Source of the DNA: Pinguiococcus pyrenoidosus
Taxonomy: Eukaryota > Sar > Pinguiophyceae > Pinguiochrysidales > Pinguiochrysidaceae
DNA length: 25,426 bases
Assembly (NCBI GenBank): GCA_019677205.1
Contig: JAAMXY010001674.1
Location: forward strand, 1-25,426
Direction: 5' to 3'
Shown here: positions 11,145 to 20,126 of the stretch, piece by piece
How the letters are laid out: every line of letters starts with the position of its first letter
Position numbering within the stretch: position 1 is the first letter of the stretch
Notes under the pieces: model-generated
Told to the model about the DNA's origin: nothing
The model's input: the letters and a program-made list of their open reading frames with translations, nothing else
Databases searched by the model: none
Program-made: the position numbers and the translations under genes

Positions 11145-14100
11145 ATGTCGGACGCCTCCAAGGAAGAAGTAGTGGTATCCGGCTTTCTTCAGAAGCGGAC
11201 GGTGCAGAAGGGCGGCAAGGCCACCATGAACTTGCTGAACTCGCGCTTCTTCGTGCTCACGCGCTCGCGGCTCCTGTATTACAAAGACAGAGTGGAGGTC
11301 GTCGACCGCCGCGTAGTCGAGAAAGGCGAGAATCCCAAGTTCATTCCTCTTGAAGACATCGAGCACATCACCGTCGAGAAGGAGGACAACAAAGCCGGAG
11401 ATGTGCGTTCTTGGAAGGTTTCAACAGACTCCTTCGGCAGACTGCGAAGCTCACAGATCCTTTCGACTCTCGTAGGTAACGTACAGCATGTACGTCCATA
11501 CCCTCATGTCTGTCATCTTGCTCAAGTGCGCCAGCGAGGACGAGGCAGCGATCTGGGCGGATCAGATCGAGAGCGCCGCTCGCGCGCGTCGTGTGCGGCA
11601 GAAACGCGTGAATCAGGTACTCCTTCACTCCTTCATCCAAGGAGCCTTCAACATCCAGACCCAGCCGTCTGATATACGCTCGGGTAGGGAGGAAATTCCA
11701 GCGAGAGCGCTTCATCCCAGCACCCGATGTGGCATCGGGACATCCACGACGGCCACTCGATGTTTTCCAAAGAGGTAGGGCATCCGTGGCTTTGCGCCTT
11801 TCTCAACGCTCTTCAGACGCCTTCACCCATTCCCAACGAATGCCGCACTTAGGACATCGATCGTTACATCCGCTTCTGGAACAGCTTCATCGCTCTCTTC
11901 GGCAGCACGGCGCTCGCCGTGGAGGTAGCTCTATTGCTTTGTCGCTTCTTTGCCTTTTTGCTTTTTGGCCGTTTTCCTTTTGCTGTCCCTTTTGGCCTCC
12001 TTGCTTCCTTTGGAGCCTTTGGCACGTTGAAAATCTTAGCTTCCTTTGACGTCCACTCCAAATTGCGGTCTGCAATCATACAGGGTCTCCGTGCGCTGTC
12101 TCGGCACTTGGACTCCGGGACGGAGAAGAAGGACTTCCACTCCGCACTCGGAATGCTGCTGGCTCTTCTGTGCTACGGAGATCGTGCGCATCAGCATCTG
12201 GCATCGGGCGAGCCTGCCTCAGAGGTGGAGCCAAGGCTCGATTGCTCGTCACAAAAGGCCCAAACTCACTCGATCCGTCACTCCCAAAGGCGAATCCTCA
12301 CGAGCTGGCGCAGCTGCTGTTTCGTAGTTTCCTGGAGGTACTGCCAAATGATACTCTGACCGCAGCCTCTCGCAGGCTCTCAAGGTGCTCACGCTGCCCT
12401 CTTTTGCGCCGCATAGGACGAATATGGGCTCAACGATGATAGCCAGGGTATCCCGGAGCCTGGGAAGCCGAGGCCGACGAAGCACCCGCCGCTGCGCGGC
12501 GAGAGTCCCGGCGCCATTCTCTGCGGCGCGTTCCTCCGGCGATACTGCCATTTCACCAACATCCTCTCCGACGTCGTTCAGCCCTGTGCGCAGGAAGTGC
12601 GCGACCTTCTTAGCCTGGACGCTCCGGCGCCGGTGGTAAGACTCTCCGGATGATTTGCATTCCCCTCTTTCCCACCCCGGCAGCACCGCTAGTTCGTTTC
12701 CTCACTGCCGCTTCGTGCTGCTTCTTGCATCTCTCGCATCCAGATCAACACGCCGCGCGGCAGTATCTTTCGAAACAGCGCCCTCAACAGTTTGGAGAAC
12801 GTCCGCAAGTTCTTCGGCGGCGGATCCCCGGCGACCGAGACCAATCTGGACGCCACCGGCAAGTCCTCCAACCGAGCTGCGTCGAAGAAGATGTCGCCTC
12901 GCGGAGGCGACAAGGAATCCGACGCGGTTCCCCGAAGTCCGGCGTCGCAAAGCTCAGGTCGGTGCCTCTTCTCCCTCTCTCTTCGTTCGATGCCCAAGTC
13001 ACCACCTTTTCATCTCTTCTCCGCTTTACTCACAACCACCCACTCCCACCCCCTTTCCCATTCCCTTCCCTTCCCTTTCCCTAGGCGCGGCAACGACGAC
13101 GCCGAGAAGCGAGATTTACTCGCCTACTGGGCCCACCACGCTCGACACGCCTACCGTTCGTGGGCTGCTGCGTCTGGAGTCGGGAGACGCCAAGCTGGAC
13201 ATCGAGCCCAAGCCCAAGCCCCAGCCCCAGCCCCAGCCCCAGCCCCAGGGGCGCTTGCGGAATCGCCGCGCTTCTCTCGAGTCCAGCGACCTTCGCGCGG
13301 TGGAGGCCAACAAGAAGCTGCAGCAAGTGCTGGGTGTCGTTCCGATAAGAGGTCGCACCGACGCCATGAACCACATCCCGCCCACACCGACGCTAAGCCT
13401 TCTGGACGACACCGGCAACGACTCCGACACGCAAGCTACCAACACGAGAAGCCGCCGCTTCGCACGCATTGCGTCGCCGTTGTCCCCGCTCTCGCCGCGC
13501 AGCCCGCGATTCCCCATGCGACTCTCTATTTCCCGCAACAGTGACGCCTCCGCAGCTACGAGTCCCAAGGCATCGAGCAGTCCCAGTCGACCCATGACAA
13601 TCGACACCAGCTTTGGCGCGGCCACGACCTCGCAGGAGAGCACCGGCGACGGCAGACGTGGCAAAACGGCCACAGCGTCCAAGTTCGGCTCGGTGCGCAA
13701 CACCAGCCCGAGCGCGAGCAGCGGTACGCCGAGGGGGCAAAAGAGTCCTGCGCGCACGTTGCGACGTGCCGCAAGTACTGCCGTATCCGTTGAGACGCCC
13801 CAGGCGATCCAAAAGTCGGCGCAGACCATCGAGGTACTCTTGTCCCCCCAGCTGCCACCTCGGCGTGAGGGAGGATGCGCTGCGCTGCGCTCCGCCCCTG
13901 AAGTCTTGCGAGACTAAAGTTCTTCCCTCTTGGCGTAGGAGCAACTTTGCCGCAGCCTGCTGCGAATGCTGGAGAGCTGCTTGGGCTCCCGGCGGCTTCG
14001 GAACGACGAGATCCCTGAAAAGTACGTTCTTCTGATCCTCTCCTTTGACTTGTGTGCACGTCACGGGGATGTGCGGCAGTGTCTCACCAACATTTGCATC

Positions 14101-15908
14101 TCTGAACAACGCTTTGTAGGGCGCTCGGTGTGTACCTTCTGCTTCGGGAGGTGCAGCTCTGCGCCGAGCAGTCGTGCTACCCTTTTCCCCTCGCCTCGAA
14201 GAGGACCGAGGAGTTGGCATCCACGCCAGCCAGGAAGTCCCCACCGACCTTCAGTTACTCGCCCAAGTCGCCCACATCCATTCCGGAGCCTCCCTCGACC
14301 AGCGAGGAAGGCCTTTCGCATGGCCCGAGCTCCGAAGCCGAGTCGAAAAAGGACGAGTCCAAGAAGGATGAGCCCACGAAGGATGAGCCCACGAAGGACG
14401 AGTCCACGAAGGACGAGTCCACGAAGGATGAGCCCACGAAGGACGAGTCCACGAAGGACGAGTCCAAGAAGGATGAGCCCANNNNNNNNNNNNNNNNNNN
14501 NNNNNNNNNNNNNNNNNNNNNNNNNNNNNNNNNNNNNNNNNNNNNNNNNNNNNNNNNNNNNNNNNNNNNNNNNNNNNNNGAGTCCACGAAGGACGAGTCC
14601 AAGAAGGATGAGCCCACGAAGGACGAGCCCACGGAGGACGAGTCCACGCAGGACGAGTCCACGAAGGATGAGCCCACGAAGGACGAGCCCACGGAGGACG
14701 AGCCCACGGAGGACGAGTCCAGGGAGGACTCGTCCTCCCTGGACTCTTCAATACCAGCACCGCCAGCCACCTCCATGGAATCTCTAATACCGCCACCGCC
14801 AGCCATCTCCATGGAATCTATAATACCGCCACCGCCAGCCACCTCCATGGACCTTTACTCCCCGGTTCTCCAAGAGCTCACGGCTCGAATCCCGACGTCG
14901 CAGGACCTCCCTAGTCCAGCATATGACGAAGACGGCGATCATGCCAAGCAGCAAGACAAAGGCGGCTTTAAAAACCTGCTGACGCTGAGCTCCAACAGCA
15001 GCGACGAGTCCTTCACCGCCGAAGCGGAGCTCCCAAGTATGCGGGACGAGAGGAAGGTGCTGGAGGCTATCGCGTCGCGCTGCTACAACGGCGTGAGTCT
15101 CCTGATCTTCCTGCGCTGGCTGTGCCCAGCCTTCATCAGCCCGTGCGAATGGGGCGTCTTCAGTCCCGCCCGAATCATCTTCGCCGAAATCAGCTACGAG
15201 CGCCTTCTGTCCTCCTGCATCGGCGTCGTAGTGCAGTACCTCGCGACGGCCTCGGACGACCAGACTACCGACGTGCTAGCTGAGGCCGGCGAGGACTTTA
15301 GTGACACCCTAAGCGGCGCCTTGACAGAGCTGAGACGCTTCTCCAAGCTGGTCGACCGCGAAGCTTGCAATGACGCCATCCTGTGCTTCAACGAGATGGC
15401 TGCGGACCCTAAGAGCTTCGAGAGCACCAAGGCGATGGGCGATCCCGTGGTGCGCGCTGAGCTGCTGAAGACGACTCGAACCCTACAGAAGGCTGTCAAC
15501 GAAGCCTGCAAGCTACCCATCGACGAGGCGCTGCTCGATACCTTCCGAAGCGCGCGCTTTGCGCTCTCCAGAAGTCCTCCCTTGCAGAGTCATGATAGCA
15601 AAGGCGGCCAGAACGCGCGTACGGACTACGCGGCGCTCTCACCGAAGTCCAAGCTCGTCTGGCTCATTCGCAGGTGGCTCGACGCCACCACGAAGCGCCT
15701 GCAGCAGACCGACGACTCCTGGTGCACGTCGCGCTCTCCGGACTTCGACCTCAAGTCGATGGAGGAGCAGCTTGCGGCGCCGCACGAGGCGCTCAAGGAG
15801 ATGGTGTCTCCGCCGGGAACAGCTCTGCAGTACCACCACCGGCAATATAGTGACAAGGGCTCGCGCAGGCAGAAGCGACGGGCGTCGACGTCGCAGATCG
15901 TAGGATAG
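11145..15908 (+). CDS. PH domain-RasGAP protein with an interrupted GAP domain (11 exons)
   Basis: Exons: 11145-11402, 11476-11616, 11721-11774, 11853-11924, 12084-12224, 12290-12337, 12417-12635, 12744-12957, 13085-13833, 13939-14021, 14120-15908. This gives about 1,255 residues, including an assembly gap. Residues 10-125 form a PH domain (GFLQKRT...RFFVLTRSRLLYYK...IWADQI), which would bind membrane phosphoinositides. RasGAP-like helices follow. FLRRYCHF at about residue 268 fits the arginine-finger loop, and FLRWLCPAFISP at about 989 fits the FLR...PA...P signature. A segment at about 633-680 (LLRMLESCL...IPEKALGVYLLL) matches the helices that normally lie between them. So two long Ser/Pro/charged inserts of roughly 300 residues each split the domain. 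Expected role: speeding GTP hydrolysis on a Ras-like GTPase at a membrane. Exon 7 may be preceded by a tiny exon near 12376. Confidence 0.78.
13204..13248 (+). repeat. Pro-Lys / Pro-Gln hexamer array
   Basis: A 6-bp coding repeat, CCCAAG turning into CCCCAG, encodes alternating Pro-Lys and then Pro-Gln in exon 9 of the RasGAP gene. It lies in the first low-complexity insert of the GAP domain. It is probably a disordered or polyproline-type linker. Confidence 0.85.
14341..14728 (+). repeat. 15-bp coding minisatellite (Lys-Asp-Glu-Ser/Pro-Thr/Lys) with assembly gap
   Basis: Tandem 15-bp units encode the pentapeptide KDE(S/P)(T/K), drifting to EDE near the 3' end. Positions 14482-14579 are 98 unknown bases. 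With the first base of the split codon they equal 33 codons, so the stated gap keeps the frame. The true copy number is unknown. The repeat lies in the second insert of the RasGAP domain and gives a highly charged disordered segment. Because the units are multiples of three, the antisense strand is also open, which is a by-product. Confidence 0.9.
14715..14746. repeat. Perfect 14-bp inverted repeat at the end of the minisatellite
   Basis: Arm GAGTCCAGGGAGGA (14715-14728) is followed by CTCG and then by its exact reverse complement (14733-14746). The outer bases of CTCG can also pair, leaving a 2-nt loop. It is coding (EDSREDSSSLDSS) and sits directly after the last 15-bp unit. Confidence 0.9.
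14748..14856 (+). repeat. 36-bp coding repeat, three copies (Pro-rich)
   Basis: Three near-identical 36-bp units encode IP(A/P)PPA(T/I)SME(S)-type dodecapeptides in exon 11 of the RasGAP gene. The third copy ends SMDLYSP. Short proline runs of this kind often bind SH3 or profilin-like partners; here that is only a possibility. Confidence 0.85.
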
Positions 15909-15998
15909 AGCAGACTCGGCAGCGACTTCGTCGGAAGTCGTTTGAAGCGCAGCAAGGCCAAAAGCTCAGTTGTTGATATCGGGTGGGCCATCGTCTCC

Positions 15999-17579
15999 TT
16001 AGAAAATCCTGCCGAGGGTGTTGTATGTCCCCAGAGCTACCAAGAGAGACCCTAAGAACGGCGTCGTCCATTGCACGCCCAGTCCTCCCTGCGGATTACT
16101 TAGCTTCTGCAGCGCCGTCCCTAAAGATTGTTCCGTCTTCGTCAGTCTCCCCTCCCTTCGTTCCTTCCTTGTTCCTCTCGCCGACTCGAACACTTTGGTA
16201 GAGGCATTACGGGACGACTTACCAGACGCCAGCCCAATCGTCACCAGAGGAGTGCAGTACCCTACACTGTACGACAACAATAGCAGCAGCCCAACAACCG
16301 GATCTCCTACATGAGCAAGACGCATAGAACACAGCAAGCATGAGTGTCGCGTCATATCACGTAGATCTATTCGAAACCTATCATCTCGCATATCATGTCA
16401 CACAGCATATCAATCACATCGTATATCACCGCATCTATCATATCATATCATATCACATCGTACGACGAGCTTCGGATGAAGCAGAAAACCAGGACGACAG
16501 AGTTCATTGGAGGAAACACCAAAGCAAAGCACTTACCGCTTGTCGCCGCAAAGCCAAGAATGGCGGTGAGGACGGGCGAGCCGCACGGACTGGCGATGAG
16601 CGCAGAGGTGGCGCCCAGGAGCAGACTTCTCACTTCCGCAGAGCCTTCGACAGGCAGCTTTTCTCCCAGGGATGGGAAGTCAATGCGGATGACGTTCAGC
16701 AAGCTCAGTCCCATGGTCAGAGTCACCAGCGCAAGCACCAACCCCGCAGCGCCCTCCAGATCGAAGCCACTTTGAGACGCTCCCTGCACTCCAGACCCCA
16801 GTTGCGCGCCCAGGAACGTCACTCCGAATCCCACTGCTGACAGCGTACCAGCGAGACCTGCACGTGTGTTCCAAAGACAGATTCAGTGGAGAGATGATGA
16901 TCCTGATTTCGCATCGAAGACACTTTGGCGTTCCCTCCACAGCTTCGCACTTCACTTTACGTTTGCACTGCGAACCAAAGCAGCAAAGTCGGAATAGCAC
17001 AGCTTCTGAAAGACCCAAGTCACGTTACCAATGGCGTACAGTAGAGTATTGAGGCGCAGAGCGCGATTGTCAGTCTCTCCCAGCGCGGATTCGCTAAGGA
17101 ATGCGACGGTCACTGGCAACAGCGACAGACAGCACGGACTCAGCGCCGTCAAGATGCCCGCGATCCAAGTTACGCCGACAGACACTGGTGACACGGTGCC
17201 CATGTTGCTGCGCACGAGGCCATCGATCTGCACATCGGGGGACAAAGTTGAGAGGACTTCGAATTCGGTTGCGGAGTTTTCCGCAATTCAAACGCAAAGC
17301 CAAAGAGTCTCCGGACAGATTTGACACGTTTGAACGCATAGACATGCAGAGCTGGACTGCGAACGCGTCCCACACGAGACTCACAGTGGTTTGGAAGTCG
17401 AACATGGCCACGCTGATGGATTCCGAGAGGCTCACGTCGTTCAGTTTCGTGGACAAGCGCGGACTTCGCTCTGCCAAAGATGATCTGCCGCTCAAACTCG
17501 GCTTTCTCGGCGCCACCAGCGCCGCAGCGCTGCGCATGGCCAAAGCGAAGGCCAGAATGACAAGTGCGCGTGATTTCAT
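15999..17579 (-). CDS. ccdA: Plastid-targeted CcdA, thiol-reductant transporter for cytochrome c assembly (5 exons)
   Basis: Exons 17579-17385, 17227-17029, 16857-16537, 16306-16223 and 16120-15999 give 306 residues with consistent phases. Residues 1-21 look like a signal peptide, followed by LVAPRKPS at an Ala-rich cleavage site and a basic Ser/Arg/Lys transit-like stretch. This is the two-part signal used for complex plastids. The mature part has several hydrophobic segments and both CcdA signatures: LSPCC (Cys97/98) and ASPCGSPVL (Cys223). These form the redox pair that moves reducing power across the membrane. In plastids CcdA sits in the thylakoid and passes electrons to an HCF164-like thioredoxin, keeping apocytochrome haem-binding cysteines reduced. 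The stop is 90 bp from the RasGAP stop (convergent). A mitochondrial or DsbD-type role is less likely given the leader. Confidence 0.9.
16307..16536 (-). repeat. Long intron of ccdA with TATCA-type simple repeats
   Basis: This 230-nt intron, the longest found, starts GTAAGT and ends CATGTAG on the minus strand. Positions about 16356-16460 on the plus strand are an imperfect run of TATCA, CATATCA and similar short units, AT-rich against the GC-rich exons. Confidence 0.7.
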
Positions 17580-17995
17580 TCCGAGTTGTGGCGTCTTTGG
17601 ACTGCTAAGTCAGCTCCAAAGCGTGAGACGCACCGCCCGTACTTAGGCATAGAATTGGCGGATAATGGGCATTCGTCGTCGTCTCTGTCTCCACGGCAGA
17701 TCTGTCGCTCTGCTGTCCACCTCGTCTCTCTCGCACTCCGCACTCCTTCAAGCGTTTTGCTCTTACAGTTGCGTTGCGTTGCGTTGCGCTGCGTTGCGTT
17801 GCGCTGCATCTCCTGTAGTACTCTTCTCGAGGTTACTTTTTACGGACGAGGCAATCGAGCCCTACTTCTCAAGCACGCACACAGCACCTCGTACACCACT
17901 GGTAGCGCGCACACTGGGCATTGGAAATCTACCGCAACGCCACGAGACGGGCCTTCGTTCTTCCAGCCATTTCAGTCCCGTCGTCTTTGCCCACA
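17580..17995. other. Intergenic region between the pepsin-like gene and ccdA
   Basis: Both flanking genes run on the minus strand, so this holds the 3' end of nothing but the upstream pepsin-like gene and the promoter and 5' UTR of ccdA. At about 17768-17812 there is a short array of a 5-bp unit (GCGTT, with GCGCT variants). I see no defensible exon. Confidence 0.4.
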
Positions 17996-19465
17996 TCACG
18001 TCAGAGCGATGCCATCGCCCTCGCCTTGTTCTCCATCGTCGACATCGGCGTCATGCTCGTCTAGCAAGCGCTGACCCAGCGTTTCGGGCATCGGTGCGCA
18101 CTGCACGCGCTGCGTCTTCCGCGTGCGGTAGCGGCGGTAGCAGCGCAGCGAGATCACGACGCCCGCGTGCGCCAGGATCCCCGCGGAAAGGAAGATACAG
18201 ACCAACAGCAGGCCCCAGAAGAAGGAGTACACCACCAGCGACTGGAAGCAGATGTTGCCGTGGTGCTGCGTCTTCAAGATGCAGTATTCCGTCACCTGCG
18301 CGGCTTCGAAGCTGCCCACCCCGCCGACGCACGCGTCGCTGCCATCCAGACACACCAGCCCGACGTTCCCACTGCTCACGTCGTACAGTGTGTGATGCGT
18401 CTTCAGGAAGGCGGTGCCCAAGTAGAACGTGTCGTCCGTCTCGGTCAGCGTCTCCGAGAAGAGGACCCGACAGCGGTAGTCGCCGATGTCCACCAAGTAG
18501 TCCGACGGCTGCAGCTGGTACACTTTTCGCTCCGCCCTGCCATCCTTGTCGGACACCGTGTCTATTCGGAAGCCGATCGGAGACCAGTACTCCGCTGTGC
18601 ATTGCGAGCACACCAGCTTCGAAGCGCTTCCCTCGTAGTAGCAGTCCGCGCCGGAGCCCACCACCAGGCTGCGGATGAAGTTGCTGTAGTACGCCCGGGG
18701 GACTCTTATGGTGGGCTCACTGGAGTCAAAGACCGCCACGCAGCCCTTGCGCGACGTGGCACAGAGATTCGGCCGGAAGGACGAAGAGCGCATCATCCCA
18801 AAGCCCTGCATGGCCACCTGCCACCTCGAGTTGTGGTTCACCGCGGCCCACCGAATGGGGGCTTGCGGGGATCCCAAGGAGCTCGCGCGCTGGAGCGCCT
18901 CCCCTCCCACCGCCAACCAGCTCCCTTTCTCGTCCGGATCCGCCGTCAAGAACAGCGAGAACACTTTCTGGCCGTAGGGCTCGAGCAGAACTTCCAGAGA
19001 GCTTTCCGGATAGCCCGCCGGCTGCTTCTTCCAGTTCAGGCCAAACACCCCCGCCACCCGATCTGAAATGACTCCCGTAGATTCTCCCAAGATGGCAATG
19101 TCCACCTGCGCAAGGAACGCGAGTGCGGCGCATGTTAAACATCCTTCATGCGAGTCCCTACTTGTTCAGGATTCCGCTGGGAGAAGACAAGAAGCTGGTG
19201 GCCCCCTCACCTTCGCCTCCTTCCCATTGACTTTCAGCTGATCTCTCGCAGCTGTGGCGTGGACCAGCTTCTTGTTGTCCACGAAGGAGAAGTGCGAGTT
19301 CGTGATGGTGCACGTCTTGGACTGCAGCACTTCGAAGTCGCGGTCGGACAGGAACAAGTTGGTTCGCAGCAGACTGAAATCCACCTTGTACGACTTGTAC
19401 GGCGAGCCCAGCTGGATCTTTCCATAGTACAGCGTCGCGCCCTTGTTACTGAGCGACAGCGTCAT
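17996..19465 (-). CDS. Pepsin-like (family A1) membrane-anchored protein without catalytic motifs; N-terminus incomplete
   Basis: Exons 19465-19211 and 19105-17996 give 454 residues from the first in-frame ATG. The frame is open a little upstream to a possible acceptor at about 19482, so an upstream signal-peptide exon is probably missing. The fold is recognisable. YYGKIQLGSP matches the pepsin start, VAGVFGLNW the 'DGILGLG' segment, and a second lobe follows with its own Asp loop. However, the first active-site triad, normally DTG, reads SLL (residues 31-33), and the second reads DSS followed by Glu (from D212) instead of D-T/S-G. A hydrophobic segment at about 372-396 and an acidic tail indicate a type I membrane protein with a roughly 58-residue cytosolic end. 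Likely a non-proteolytic binding or adhesion protein. The 1,110-bp last exon is uninterrupted. Confidence 0.75.
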
Positions 19466-19819
19466 CGTCCCAGATGGTACGCGCTTCTGATGACGGCCGA
19501 GAGCAACTCAGAGCAGCGAAATTCTTGTGCCGCAACTGGCTGGGCTGCACTTTCGAAAGGACGCGCGCGGCCAGACACGCGCGCTTTACGCTCTTCTGTC
19601 GCTTGCCACTAACCCTTTCCAAAGAAGTCTTTTATTAGAGCAAACGACAGCGGAGGAGAGCTGGGCTGATGGTAACGAAGCGCGCGTGAACAAGCGACCA
19701 AACAACCCATTTTGCGAACTGACTTTTCCAGATGAATCGCATCCCACTGCTTGTTTTCATATTGAACAGGTTGATTAGAATAAAGCGAAACGTTTCTCTA
19801 AAGCAGAAAACCATTCACC
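19466..19819. other. Region upstream of the pepsin-like gene
   Basis: This should contain the missing first exon and promoter of the minus-strand pepsin-like gene, unless the Gag-only element has displaced them. One minus-strand ATG at about 19712 opens a short frame ending near a GTTAGT donor, but it does not join in frame to the known exon and does not look like a signal peptide. I do not call it. Confidence 0.3.
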
Positions 19820-20126
19820 TGTGACATCGTTCGTATGCGATGTCCTGATGACTCAGACTAAAGGGAAACTGAGTGGTAGATAGAGGATCGATAGATCCGA
19901 GTGGAGCGAATCCTATATGCTCCAAGGTCACAGCATCGGCCTCCACTCTCGTAACGCGCACCATAATCCAGGAACCGCAGCGCTGTGGATCGAATAGCCG
20001 TTCGCCAGCAAAGAAGGAGGAAGGGACGCGCACCAGCTCTCCAAGCCAGGAGTCATGTCGCCCCACAGAAGTGCAACAGAGGCCGTCTGGCTCAACCGGG
20101 CAATCGAAAAGTGCGGTAAGCCGCAC
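19815..20126 (-). CDS. Small frame overlapping the Gag end, +1 relative to Gag
   Basis: This frame overlaps the last 35 bases of Gag in the +1 frame and stays open through the 3' direct repeat to a stop at 19815. Its first 78 residues have balanced composition (WLGELVRVPSSFFAG, GSWIMVRVTRVEAD) and look protein-like; the rest is read from the repeat. It could be a +1 frameshift extension of Gag or the worn start of a lost pol region. I recognise no domain. Confidence 0.35.
   Translation of the reverse strand: MRLTALFDCPVEPDGLCCTSVGRHDSWLGELVRVPSSFFAGERLFDPQRCGSWIMVRVTRVEADAVTLEHIGFAPLGSIDPLSTTQFPFSLSHQDIAYERCHR
19820..19917 (-). repeat. Direct repeat, downstream copy (LTR-like)
   Basis: Identical by eye to 21791-21888. 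It contains a 7-bp inverted repeat (GACATCG, 8-nt spacer, CGATGTC) and a second pair GGATC/GATCC. On the element's coding strand this is the 3' copy. Confidence 0.85.

Noticed and set aside
14255-14848. Open frames on the minus strand through the 15-bp repeat
   Set aside because: A by-product of a repeat whose unit is a multiple of three and has no stop in reverse. The plus strand continues the RasGAP frame on both sides.
18167-19066. 299-codon plus-strand frame
   Set aside because: Antisense to the pepsin-like gene. His/Arg/Val-rich, no domain.
19840-19885. Box C/D snoRNA inside the 98-bp repeat (TGATGA then CTGA)
   Set aside because: The boxes are only about 18 nt apart and there is no C'/D' pair or terminal stem.
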